A stretch of 64,000 bases of DNA from Lyngbya sp. PCC 8106 (GTDB lineage: Bacteria > Cyanobacteriota > Cyanobacteriia > Cyanobacteriales > Microcoleaceae): assembly GCF_000169095.1 (NCBI RefSeq), contig NZ_AAVU01000003.1, forward strand, positions 124,001 to 188,000. The letters are read 5' to 3'. Both the position numbers and the translations under genes were made by a program. The notes under the pieces are model-generated. The model was not told the origin of the DNA and made no database searches. It saw nothing but the letters and a program-made list of their open reading frames with translations. How positions within the stretch are numbered: position 1 is the first letter of the stretch; each line of letters starts with the position of its first letter. Shown here one piece after another: positions 53,873-62,593 of the stretch.

Positions 53873-56800
53873 ATGGTAATCAGACTTTCAGATTATCGTA
53901 CAATGGGGCAACAAGAGAACCTATCTCTACAGGAAATTATGGGATTTCAAGCCGGAGTCACCTTTGACCATTTGCTCAAAATCGCCATTCATATTGCTCA
54001 AGCTCCCGTCGGATATATTAGCTTGATTGATGCGAGTTGTCAGTGGTTAAAATCACAAGTCGGTTTACAAGCCCAAACCTATCATTATCTTGACTTTTGT
54101 GAGACGGTTATTTCTCTACATTACCCGGATAATTGTTTTAAATCTGCAAAAACCCTCAAGAAAGATCAAACATCTTCTCCGACAGAAACCCGTTCACCTT
54201 CAGATGCGGGGTTATCTTCTTCCTCAAAAAATTTCGCTCCGATTATTTTAGAAGATCTTTCGACAAATAAACAGTTTCCGACTCATCCCTTACTGAAATT
54301 CAATCCCGCAATTCGTTGTTATTTTGGTATCCCAATTCAAACAAAAGAAGGGGTATTGGTGGGAATGCTATCAATCATGGACTATGAACCTCGCCATTTG
54401 AGTCCTGATAGCCTACAGGCGTTAGAAGCGATCGCAGAGCAAGTCAGTGTACAGATGAATTTACATCGTCAACTGATTCATGCAAAAGGAAAACTAATCA
54501 AACTTGAAAATACGATCCAAAAACGCTCCTCAATTTGGGATATTGTCCGTCAAGAACGAGATTTTGTGTGTAACGTTCTTGATACTTTAAGTGCATTAGT
54601 GATCGTACTCGATCCCCAAGGAAAAATTATTCGTTTCAATCGTATCTGTGAAGAAATTAGTGGATATTCCGCCCAAGAAATCGAAGGAAAAACACCTCAA
54701 GAATTTGGGTTATCGATTTATCATTCACCCGTTGAGACTGACGCTTTCTCCTCAAAATCTTCAACCTCTCCGGCTGAGTTTCCCCCCTATTGTGAAAGTG
54801 AATGGATCGATCTAAATCGTCGGACTCACCTGATCGGTTGGTCAAATAAAATTATTTATAATCCCGATGGTTCAGTCGAACATCTGATCGCCACCGGAAC
54901 TGATATCACCATGCGCCGGGAGTCAGAAAAAATGCTGCGTTTATTAGAACGAGCGATCGCAGCAAGTCCGAGTGGTATTGTGATCAGTGATGCCAAAGCC
55001 AAAGATAATCCGATTATTTATTGTAACCCGACTTTTGAACGGATTACCGGATATTCTAGCAGCGATATTCAGGGAAGAAACTGTCGATTTTTACAAGGAA
55101 ATGATACCGATCCTCAAGCCATTGAGACAATTCGGAATAGCTTGCGAGAAGCAAAAGATTGTTTAGTCACCTTAAAAAATTATCGCAAAGATGGGACTCC
55201 ATTTTGGAACGAACTGGCAATTTCTCCCGTGCGAGATACAACCGGAGAAGTCACCCATTTTATTGGCATTCAAACCGATATTAGCGAACGAAAAAGAGCC
55301 GAAGAAGCCTTAAAAACCAGTGAAGAACGCTATCGACTTTTAGCCGAAAATGCCACAGATTTAATCTCTCGACACAACTCAGAAGGAATCTATCTTTATG
55401 CTTCTCCGGCTTGTCGAAAATTGCTCAAATATGAACCAGAAGAACTAATCGGACATTCCGCTTATGACTTCTTTCATCCCGAAGATGTTGCTTCCGTTAG
55501 AGCTTCCCATCAAACCTTACTCGCCCAGGGTGAAATCTCCCTCGTCAGTTATCGCATTCGTCGCCGTAATGGGGAATATATTTGGTTTGAAACCACCGCT
55601 CACGCCGTTCGAGATCCCCAAACCGGAGAAGTTCAAGAGTTAGTCGCCGTTTCCCGAGATATTACCACCCGCAAAAAAGCCGAAGTCTCTCTCCTGGAAC
55701 GATCGCATTTATCCTTGCTCGAAGCCGAAGTCGGTAAAGCGTTAGGACAGGGCGGAACAACGATTACCATTTTACAAGCTTGTAGTGACGCCATTGCGAG
55801 TCATCTCAGCGTCACAGGTGTAGCGATTTGGACAGTAAACCGCTCAACGCATCACCTAGAATTACAAGTCACATCCGGTCAGTGTGAAGTAGAAAATTGC
55901 TCAGACTGTCCAGAACGGATTAGTCACAATTGTTTGTGTCTCAATTTTGCCTTAGTCGTCGAAGGAAGACAAGTGGGGATGATGGAAATTAGCAGTCGTC
56001 GTTCCCTGACAGAACAGGTTCAAAATGCTTTATATTGGATTGCAAATGCGATCGCAGTGGGAATTGACCGAGTAGCAGCTTTAGAAGAACTTCACAGTCG
56101 TCGCGAAGGGTTGTTGTTCCGTTTGGCGAGTCAGATTCGTGATTCTCTCGATCTCAATACGATTTTAGCCAAAGCTGTCAGTGAGATTAGAAGTTTATTA
56201 CAAGTCGATCAATGTCATTTTCTGTGGTATCTTCCCACAACCGATCCGCGATCTAGTTTTGTGATCACTCATCAGGCTCAGTCTTCTAATCTCTCTCAAG
56301 GTTTGGTGGATTATCCCCCCGATTGTGTCAGTTGGCTATCGGAGAAAATCGAGCAACATCAAAGCGTTCAAATTAATGATAGTAGTCAAGTAGACGGATT
56401 AGATGGACAAACCCGAAGCGCCTTACATCAAGTCGGAGTCGCTTCCATGTTGTTTTTACCCCTAGAAACTCGTTCCGGTCAACGAGGAGCGATCGTGTGT
56501 AATCACTATCAGAATACTCACGATTGGACAGTCAACGATGTGGAGTTGTTACAGGCGGTGGTTGATCAGTTAGCGATCGCTATCGATCAAGCAGAACTCT
56601 ATGCTCAAACCCGAGCGGCGGCTTTAGCGGCTCAAACCCAAGCGGCTCAACTTTCTCATGCGTTACTGGATTTACAAGAAAAAGAAGCTAAACTCATTCA
56701 AAGTGAAAAAATGTCGAGTTTAGGTCAGATGGTTGCAGGTATTGCTCACGAGATTAATAATCCTGTTAACTTTATTTATGGCAATCTCGACTATGTGAGA

Positions 56801-57538
56801 GATTACACTCAAGATTTATTAGATGTTCTCAGGCTTTACCAGGAAAGTTATCCAACATCGAGTCCAGAAATTAAAGAGAAAATTGAAGAAGTTGATTTAG
56901 AATTTATTAGCGAAGATTTACCCAAAATTATTGCTTCAATGGAGATGGGAGCCGATCGCATTCGGCAGATTGTGGTCAGCTTGCGAAACTTCTCCCGTTT
57001 GGATGAAGCGGAAATGAAGCCTGTTGATATCCATGAAGGCATTGATAATACACTATTAATTTTGCATAGTCGCTGGAAAGCCAAAAAAGTCGGTTCTGGT
57101 GTGCAAATTATTAAAAACTATGCCAATCTTCCTAAAGTTGAATGTTATGCAGGTCAACTCAATCAAGTGTTTATGAATATTATTAGTAACGCTATTGATG
57201 CCCTTGATAACCGACCTGATCCTCGCCAGATTACGATTGATACAGAGTTATTTGAGGTGAAAAACCCCGCAGATCGCTTGAATATACCTTATGTTCGGGT
57301 CAAAATCAAAGATAATGGCTCTGGTGTTTCTACTGCTGTTCAAAATCGTTTATTCGATCCGTTCTTTACAACAAAACCTGTGGGAAAAGGAACCGGGTTA
57401 GGGTTATCCATCAGTTATAAAATTGTTGTGGAAAAACATGGTGGATCGCTCAAGTGTTTGTCTGAACCCGGGCAGGGCTGCGAATTTTGGATCGAAATTC
57501 CCGTAGAACCGCCCCCTGAGCTACGACCCAGAGATTGA
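53873..57538 (+). CDS. Multi-sensor histidine kinase with GAF, PAS and LOV domains
   Basis: Soluble sensor kinase of 1221 residues. Order: GAF ~25-205; PAS1 ~235-350; PAS2 ~355-475; PAS3 ~485-605; GAF ~610-745; GAF ~745-915; a short coiled coil; HisKA with His959 (MVAGIAHEINNPVNF) and HATPase ending DPFFTTKPVGKGTGLGLSIS. PAS2 is a LOV-type blue-light sensor: GRNCRFLQG with Cys404, then KNYRKDGTPFWNELAISPVR and FIGIQTDIS, all positions expected for flavin adduct formation. The GAFs lack an obvious phytochrome chromophore Cys. No receiver or DNA-binding output is attached; the nearby CheY-like protein is a candidate partner. Confidence 0.93.
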   Translation: MVIRLSDYRTMGQQENLSLQEIMGFQAGVTFDHLLKIAIHIAQAPVGYISLIDASCQWLKSQVGLQAQTYHYLDFCETVISLHYPDNCFKSAKTLKKDQTSSPTETRSPSDAGLSSSSKNFAPIILEDLSTNKQFPTHPLLKFNPAIRCYFGIPIQTKEGVLVGMLSIMDYEPRHLSPDSLQALEAIAEQVSVQMNLHRQLIHAKGKLIKLENTIQKRSSIWDIVRQERDFVCNVLDTLSALVIVLDPQGKIIRFNRICEEISGYSAQEIEGKTPQEFGLSIYHSPVETDAFSSKSSTSPAEFPPYCESEWIDLNRRTHLIGWSNKIIYNPDGSVEHLIATGTDITMRRESEKMLRLLERAIAASPSGIVISDAKAKDNPIIYCNPTFERITGYSSSDIQGRNCRFLQGNDTDPQAIETIRNSLREAKDCLVTLKNYRKDGTPFWNELAISPVRDTTGEVTHFIGIQTDISERKRAEEALKTSEERYRLLAENATDLISRHNSEGIYLYASPACRKLLKYEPEELIGHSAYDFFHPEDVASVRASHQTLLAQGEISLVSYRIRRRNGEYIWFETTAHAVRDPQTGEVQELVAVSRDITTRKKAEVSLLERSHLSLLEAEVGKALGQGGTTITILQACSDAIASHLSVTGVAIWTVNRSTHHLELQVTSGQCEVENCSDCPERISHNCLCLNFALVVEGRQVGMMEISSRRSLTEQVQNALYWIANAIAVGIDRVAALEELHSRREGLLFRLASQIRDSLDLNTILAKAVSEIRSLLQVDQCHFLWYLPTTDPRSSFVITHQAQSSNLSQGLVDYPPDCVSWLSEKIEQHQSVQINDSSQVDGLDGQTRSALHQVGVASMLFLPLETRSGQRGAIVCNHYQNTHDWTVNDVELLQAVVDQLAIAIDQAELYAQTRAAALAAQTQAAQLSHALLDLQEKEAKLIQSEKMSSLGQMVAGIAHEINNPVNFIYGNLDYVRDYTQDLLDVLRLYQESYPTSSPEIKEKIEEVDLEFISEDLPKIIASMEMGADRIRQIVVSLRNFSRLDEAEMKPVDIHEGIDNTLLILHSRWKAKKVGSGVQIIKNYANLPKVECYAGQLNQVFMNIISNAIDALDNRPDPRQITIDTELFEVKNPADRLNIPYVRVKIKDNGSGVSTAVQNRLFDPFFTTKPVGKGTGLGLSISYKIVVEKHGGSLKCLSEPGQGCEFWIEIPVEPPPELRPRD

Positions 57539-57602
57539 GTTCAAAGAGAAACATCTAAAAAGCTGTTAAACTCTAGAGCTTTGAGGGGTTTCAAGTCTAC
57601 GT

Positions 57603-57950
57603 TGACACTCCCACGCCGTAAACGGCGGGGATTCTTGGTTCAGCGAGTCCACTTAATACAGATAGGGCGACCTATCTATACCAGAGATGGACTCTCCTCA
57701 AGCGTTTTGCTCCATTTCAGAAGCCTGTTTGGGTATGCCCTACCCTACAGTTCAAAACCTAAATCTTGGTTTCTCTGTACTTGTTGCTTGAAGCTTTTAC
57801 CCGTACAAGCTTTCCTGTACCGAACCCCATAACTTCAGTGCGTCAAGGTGCGCTGCCTTTTCGGCGACTGGGTTTTTAGTGTGGTTGATTACCCTTTCCA
57901 CAAAAGAAAGTTTAGCATAAAGCCGTCCTCAAGGACGGGGCTTGTACCCC
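57603..57950 (-). mobile_element. Internally deleted IS200/IS605-type element (MITE-like)
   Basis: About 350 bases without an intact gene but with hairpin ends typical of IS200/IS605: an 'inner' hairpin at 57921-57942 (CCGTCCT-CA-AGGACGG) and a 'guide-end' hairpin at 57610-57630 (CGCCG-TAAA-CGGCG) next to GTTGACACTC. Read on the minus strand it contains a TnpB-C-terminus-like frame (NPVAEKAAHLDALKLW, then SVQESLYG and a stop), then the region that in TnpB elements makes the guide RNA, then the right end. It looks like left end plus tnpB tail plus right end with the middle lost. It could move only with help from another element. Confidence 0.55.
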
Positions 57951-58043
57951 AATTTTTTCGGTAAAAAAAAAAATAAAATTTCCACTTCAAAAGACTTGAC
58001 ACTTTTAGGGGGAATGCTGCTATTATGATATATGGTTACGCAG

Positions 58044-58115
58044 TGGGGCGTCGCCAAGCGGTAAGGCATCGGGTTTTGGTCCCGACATTCGGAGGTTCGA
58101 ATCCTTCCGCCCCAG
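58044..58115 (+). tRNA. tRNA-Gln (UUG)
   Basis: 72-nt cloverleaf: acceptor stem tggggcg/cgcccca, D-arm cgccaagcggtaaggc, anticodon stem tcggg/cccga with loop ttttggt (anticodon TTG), T-arm with ggttcgaatcc, discriminator g. CCA is not encoded. It stands just downstream of mobile-element sequence and upstream of a transposase remnant. Confidence 0.95.
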
Positions 58116-58230
58116 TTAGATTGATCAAGTGACCCTAACGGGATTAGAATTATTGAGCGGTGATCAGTCTAAGCTATTTTTACTATTCTTGACTCAACTT
58201 CGCTTAACATAGAAAGTTGATACAGGTTTT

Positions 58231-58453
58231 GATATTCATCCTCATTTCCGGCAGCAACAGTTAAACAAGCTGATTAACTCCATGAAAACAGCAACCAGTC
58301 GGGAGCTTTCTAATCAGTTTTAATGAAAAGCTGAAAAAAGTCTATTGGGGCAAGAAAGTTGTGTAGTCTGGTAGCTATTACGTTTCAAGTTGTGGAGGCG
58401 TAACTGTTGATAGACTAAAAGAGTATATCAAGGAGCAAGATCGACCTAAATAG
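58231..58453 (+). pseudogene. Broken IS200/IS605 Y1 transposase (tnpA) remnant
   Basis: Two pieces of a Y1 (HUH) transposase C-terminus in different frames. First HPHFRQQQLNKLINSMKTAT / SRELSNQF, then after a frameshift at about 58322 EKLKKVYWGKKVV-stop-SGSYYVSSCGG and VTVDRLKEYIKEQDRPK. The TAG lies where Trp is usual in the WSxSY motif. The catalytic His-hydrophobic-His and N-terminal half are missing, so it is inactive. The gaps on either side (58116-58230 and 58454-58613) show no gene. Confidence 0.75.
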
Positions 58454-58613
58454 TTGCTGGGTCGTATTTATAACGGCTTGTATTTATACGCCCCGTCCCG
58501 TCGCCAACATAAACTTATGGTGCGGGTCTTCTTGCTCCATTAAGATAAAGCTATAGCGCTACGCGAATACATTATTGTCATTTCTAAATCCTAAAACCAC
58601 TACCCAGTCTACT

Positions 58614-58699
58614 GTTCCCTGTTCCCTGTTCCCTCTCTTGCAAACTTTGCTCTCGCCGGAAACCGCCGGGCCGCAAGTTTGCGCTGTTCCCTATTCCCT
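58614..58699. repeat. GTTCCCT heptamer repeats flanking an inverted repeat
   Basis: Three perfect GTTCCCT copies (58614-58634), then an inverted repeat GCAAACTT ... AAGTTTGC (58640-58682) with a GC-rich interior, then GTTCCCT and ATTCCCT (58686-58699). A compact non-coding repeat module of the kind dispersed in filamentous cyanobacteria; possibly a mobile small repeat. Confidence 0.7.
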
Positions 58700-58776
58700 A
58701 GCGCTATATATTTGGGAAAGTAGATTAGACCCTCCCTGGTGGGAGAAACACCTCATTTTAAAATATTGAAAATTTT

Positions 58777-58938
58777 ATGAAAATCTTAATGATCTCAGCA
58801 ACATTTCCTTATCCACCCACCCGAGGCGGAACCCCCATTCGCACCTTTAACTTACTGCGGTATTTAAGCCAACGACACCCAGTTACCCTCGTCACCCAAC
58901 GCAGTGAAGATGTTTCCGATCAAGAAGTTGAGGGGTAA
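58777..58938 (+). pseudogene. Truncated glycosyltransferase N-terminal fragment
   Basis: 53 codons, MKILMISATFPYPPTRGGTP then IRTFNLLRYLSQRHPVTLVT and QRSEDVSDQEVEG, stopped by TAA. It parallels the first 53 residues of the intact GT4 enzyme at 61225 (MKILMISSTFPYPPSRGGTQ...DVTDEEIEG), which continues with LKQYVDELVV. Nucleotide identity looks like roughly 75-80%, so it is an old copy or a homologue cut by rearrangement. It cannot be a functional enzyme. The following 120 bases hold nothing. Confidence 0.8.
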
Positions 58939-59062
58939 TACCCATCTTTAATATATCGAATTCCTGAGCGCCCGTAAACTGATTTGTCCGATTTCTCCTT
59001 TCAACTAAACCCTTGATCGACTCAATGGATCACAGTTCAAGCTTAAATTGTTATCGATCCAA

Positions 59063-60007
59063 CTAACGCATTTTTCGCAGCATCTCAAACGCTTTTCCCC
59101 GCAAACCGACTGGAAATAGAGACAGGAAGAGTCCTGTCCAAGCTTTCCCCGGTGAGAAGGACTGAGACTCCCAAACCAATTGTTGACCTTTTTGGGTATC
59201 GCCATTTTCAATTAACCGCAGTCCGAGTAAGAGTTGACTTTCTTGTAAACGCGATCGGCGAATTTGTTCTAAAGATTGATCTTCAAACTCATAACTCTGT
59301 AAATATTGCACTTTATCTCGCAAATAGGGAATCGCCCGATGAATTCCTTGTTGTTCGGGGTGAACCCGATATTCCATCAACCGTTCCGGGAGATAGTAAG
59401 CCTTTTTCTGTGCGATCGCCAAACGGACTAATAAATCGTTATCTTCGCAATTTTGAATATTAGGACGCATATATCCGACATCCAGTAATGCTTGACGGCG
59501 AAATAGAGTGGCGCCAATTTGAAAGCTTTGTTGAACAAAAACAACGGAGAGTAAATTTTCAACTTCTCCCTCTTGTAATGAAGTTCTTCCCCAACGTTGC
59601 GAGTTGGTTTGGGTGGCGGGTTCATCCCGAAGATTATCAATATTAATAATCCAGTGATCGGTTCCCACAAAATCGATCTGGGGATGTCGATCTAAAATTG
59701 CGGTTGTTTTGGCGAGAAACTCCCGAGTCAGGCGATCGTCATCGTCGAACTTGATAAAATAGTCTCCGGTGGCGGCTTCAAACCCCGATCGCATATTGTT
59801 ACTTTTTCCGATATTTTTGGGGTGGCGAATGTAGCGAACGCGATTATCCTCAATTTTAGACATCATCTCCGCCGTTCCATCCGTTGAACCGTCATCGCAC
59901 ACGATCAATTCAAAGTCTTGTTCGGTTTGCTGGAGAACGCTGTTAATCGCCAGGGGAAGGAGGTTAACCCGATTAAAAGTGGGAATGCAAATGCTAATTT
60001 TAGGCAT
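59063..60007 (-). CDS. Family 2 glycosyltransferase
   Basis: GT-A fold enzyme that adds sugars to a cell-surface polysaccharide or lipid-linked chain. 314 residues with the GT2 start SICIPTFNRVNLLPLAINSV, the nucleotide-sugar stretch LIVCDDGSTDGTAEM and the metal-binding acidic run FIKFDDDDRLTREF. C-terminal helices without clear membrane segments, so it is cytosolic or peripheral. Donor sugar unknown. Starts 32 bases after the stop of the pyruvyl-transferase gene on the same strand. Confidence 0.9.
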   Translation of the reverse strand: MPKISICIPTFNRVNLLPLAINSVLQQTEQDFELIVCDDGSTDGTAEMMSKIEDNRVRYIRHPKNIGKSNNMRSGFEAATGDYFIKFDDDDRLTREFLAKTTAILDRHPQIDFVGTDHWIINIDNLRDEPATQTNSQRWGRTSLQEGEVENLLSVVFVQQSFQIGATLFRRQALLDVGYMRPNIQNCEDNDLLVRLAIAQKKAYYLPERLMEYRVHPEQQGIHRAIPYLRDKVQYLQSYEFEDQSLEQIRRSRLQESQLLLGLRLIENGDTQKGQQLVWESQSFSPGKAWTGLFLSLFPVGLRGKAFEMLRKMR

Positions 60008-60038
60008 TGCTTGAGTTCCTTAAAAATAAGCAAAAGTT

Positions 60039-61124
60039 TTAATGTTTGGACGATTTAGAGTTGAACTGGAAAAACTTTTGTACTCCTTCTTGATCCGCTT
60101 GAGACTCTTGAAGAATAAAAGCTTTAGGCTGTTTATAATGAGTTAAAATAGTTTCAACTTTTTCAAGCGAAAAAGGTTCCATAAAATCCACAACTCTTTG
60201 CGAGCTTAATGTTTGTGTTTTGATGATATAGTTATCGATTTTAGAACCAGTCGAGCCAATTCCAATATTGGGTACACCAATCAAATCCGCCGCAATAATT
60301 GAGTGTAAACGGTTGCCTATATGAAAATCCATCTGACTCAGTAGCTTAAAATAGTCTTCAGGATGACTCCAAGTGTGAATTTCACATTGGTTAGAAGGAA
60401 GAAAATTTTTCAACTTTTCGTGAAACTGATTATCGTTACTTTCTGTTTTTATCTGTGCAGGTATAAGGTGAATTATGGTATTGTATTTTTCAATGATAGG
60501 AATTAATTGTTGAGCATAAAATTCTGCTCTTCCCTCTCCCCACCAATGCTTCCCTGTAAAAGATAGGTTTTTTAATTGCGGTGTTGCTTGAATAGCTGTT
60601 TTTTGAAATGGCTCATAAAAACCAAGATTTAAAAATGCTAAATCTCCTCCCAAATGCAATTTTAAAGGATTAATTTGAAGCGTATTCTGAGCAACATCAT
60701 AAGAATATTGATCTCGAACATATAGAAAACTAGCATTAGAAAAAAAGCGACTAATTGATTTTAAATTAGAAGTAGAATTCATCACTTCTAAACCAATTCC
60801 TAAAAAGGCAAAAGTTTTTCCCAAAAAACGGCAAATGGTTTGCTGTCGAGATAAACTTTTGGGTTGACTATTCAAACTCAACGTTCCACCTCCCCAAAGC
60901 ATAGCGTCCACTTGTATAAGGAGAAACAATCGCTGTAATGGAGATAACTTTTCGGTTTGAATAAATTTTAGCTTTGAGTGATTTTCACGATAATATTTAT
61001 CTTGGCAAAGGATTAAAATTTTTTCAATAAAATCTTGCTGAGAAAAATACGAAGTCAACATCTTCACAAACAAGTCATCTCCCAGATTTTGATAGCCGTA
61101 ATAACCAATCATCAAAATTTTCAT
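60039..61124 (-). CDS. Polysaccharide pyruvyl transferase family protein
   Basis: Related to CsaB/WcaK-type enzymes that add ketal pyruvate to surface polysaccharides. 361 residues: MKILMIGYYGYQNLGDDLFV (family start), LWGGGTLSL, FLGIGLEVM, and the C-terminal MDFHIGNRLHSIIAADLIGVPNIGIG with the diagnostic H-x-x-N-R-x-H motif. Probably acts in the same pathway as the adjacent GT2 gene. The GT4 gene is divergent, with 100 bases between them. Confidence 0.9.
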   Translation of the reverse strand: MKILMIGYYGYQNLGDDLFVKMLTSYFSQQDFIEKILILCQDKYYRENHSKLKFIQTEKLSPLQRLFLLIQVDAMLWGGGTLSLNSQPKSLSRQQTICRFLGKTFAFLGIGLEVMNSTSNLKSISRFFSNASFLYVRDQYSYDVAQNTLQINPLKLHLGGDLAFLNLGFYEPFQKTAIQATPQLKNLSFTGKHWWGEGRAEFYAQQLIPIIEKYNTIIHLIPAQIKTESNDNQFHEKLKNFLPSNQCEIHTWSHPEDYFKLLSQMDFHIGNRLHSIIAADLIGVPNIGIGSTGSKIDNYIIKTQTLSSQRVVDFMEPFSLEKVETILTHYKQPKAFILQESQADQEGVQKFFQFNSKSSKH

Positions 61125-61224
61125 AATTGTTGATTTAAACTTTCTTGATTAGAGTTTGCTAAACTGGTGATAGAATTAAGACTATTTTCACTAATAAACA
61201 ATCCTTGAACTTGACTAGATTCCG

Positions 61225-62439
61225 ATGAAAATTTTAATGATTTCTTCAACTTTTCCCTATCCTCCCAGTCGAGGCGGAACCCAAGTGCGAACCTTTAACT
61301 TGCTCAAATATTTGACTCAAAACCATTCTATCACTGTTGTAACTCAAAGATCCCCGGATGTCACAGATGAAGAAATTGAGGGGTTGAAACAATACGTTGA
61401 TGAATTAGTCGTTTTTCTTCGTCCTCAAACTTCCGCAGCAACCGGAGGAACTCGGGGAAAAATCCAACGTTTTGGTCAATTTTTAACCCAAGGAACACCA
61501 CCCAGCGTCTTGTCAAATTATTCCGAAGCGATGCAACAATGGGTTTTGGAGTTTGTGGGTTCGGGAAAATGCGAGGCGATCACTTGCGAACATAGCGTTA
61601 ATGAAATTTATGTGCGTCCTCAATGGAAACAACATCTCAAAACCGTTGTCAACGTTCATAGTTCAGTTTACGGTACCTGTCGCCAACAGTTAGAAACTCA
61701 CACCGCAGAAAAACCCCTGCGCGATCGCTTAAACCTTCCCCTACTGTATCGCTACGAACAACGCTACTGTTCAAAATTTTCGGCAATTGTCGCAACCACA
61801 GAAGAAGATCGCCAACAACTGCAAGCCTTCAACCCCAAAGCGACATTTGAAGTCATTCCCAACGGCGTAGACTTTAGCCAATTTCCTCAAAGAACCTCTG
61901 ACCCCGGAGGACACCGATTGATTTTTATCGGCGCAATGGATAACTTAGCTAATATTGATGCGGCTCGTTATTTTAGTTTAGAGATATTTCCTCAAGTGCA
62001 ACAGCGTTATCCCGACGCGACTCTCGCCCTAGTCGGTGCCAGACCTGTACCCGAAGTCTCAGAATTATCGAAAATACCTGGAATTGAAGTCACAGGACGA
62101 GTCCCATCAATGGCAGAATATTTACATCAAGCAACTGTTTGTATAGTACCGATGCGAATTGGTTTCGGAATCAAAAATAAAACCTTAGAAGCCATGGCCG
62201 CAGGCGTACCTGTTGTCGCTAGCAATAGCGGTTTAGAAGGACTCGCCGTTGATGGAGCGAATGTACCGTTACGAGCCTTACGAGCGAATACTGTAGAGGA
62301 ATACATCGCCGCCATTAGCCGACTTTTTGAGGATGCTCAACTCAGACAAAAACTTTCCGATCAAGCGCGAACGTTAATCGAGAGCGAATACACTTGGGAA
62401 CGAGCGGGTCAACGCTATGAACAAGTTTTATCTTTTTGA
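61225..62439 (+). CDS. Family 4 glycosyltransferase
   Basis: Retaining GT-B enzyme, 404 residues. N-terminal MKILMISSTFPYPPSRGGTQ, acceptor-side Rossmann domain; C-terminal donor domain with LIFIGAMDNLANIDAARYF, ALVGARPVPEV, then the E-x7-E-type stretch GIKNKTLEAMAAGVPVVAS. Substrate unknown; context suggests exopolysaccharide or glycan modification. An N-terminal fragment of a paralogue lies at 58777. Confidence 0.92.
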   Translation: MKILMISSTFPYPPSRGGTQVRTFNLLKYLTQNHSITVVTQRSPDVTDEEIEGLKQYVDELVVFLRPQTSAATGGTRGKIQRFGQFLTQGTPPSVLSNYSEAMQQWVLEFVGSGKCEAITCEHSVNEIYVRPQWKQHLKTVVNVHSSVYGTCRQQLETHTAEKPLRDRLNLPLLYRYEQRYCSKFSAIVATTEEDRQQLQAFNPKATFEVIPNGVDFSQFPQRTSDPGGHRLIFIGAMDNLANIDAARYFSLEIFPQVQQRYPDATLALVGARPVPEVSELSKIPGIEVTGRVPSMAEYLHQATVCIVPMRIGFGIKNKTLEAMAAGVPVVASNSGLEGLAVDGANVPLRALRANTVEEYIAAISRLFEDAQLRQKLSDQARTLIESEYTWERAGQRYEQVLSF

Positions 62440-62471
62440 GGGGGTTTGGGGGCAGCTCTGACCGAAACCGT

Positions 62472-62485
62472 ACCTGTACTCAGGT
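62472..62485 (+). repeat. Small hairpin, candidate left end of the TnpB element
   Basis: ACCTG-TACT-CAGGT, a 5-bp stem with 4-base loop about 110 bases before tnpB. Size and place fit the left-end hairpin of IS200/IS605-type elements, but the exact boundary is not defined. Confidence 0.35.
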
Positions 62486-62512
62486 CGGTGTTGGGATACA
62501 TGGACTCCCCCA

Positions 62513-62548
62513 GTTAAGTTTACGGGATTCAATGTCCCTAAACTTAAC
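62513..62548 (+). promoter_or_regulatory. 36-bp inverted repeat upstream of tnpB
   Basis: GTTAAGTTTA (62513-62522) and TAAACTTAAC (62539-62548) pair perfectly over 10 bp; inside, GGGA/TCCC extends the stem. It lies 46 bases before the tnpB ATG and may be a subterminal element hairpin or a leader structure that limits tnpB translation. Confidence 0.5.
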
Positions 62549-62593
62549 ATTTAGTGCTGTACTATTGTCCAGCAAATCTACTAGAATACTGGG

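Noticed and set aside
57581..57832. 83-codon rightward frame within the truncated IS element
   Set aside because: It runs through both the right-end hairpin and the TnpB-tail region on the opposite strand, so it is a shadow of element sequence.
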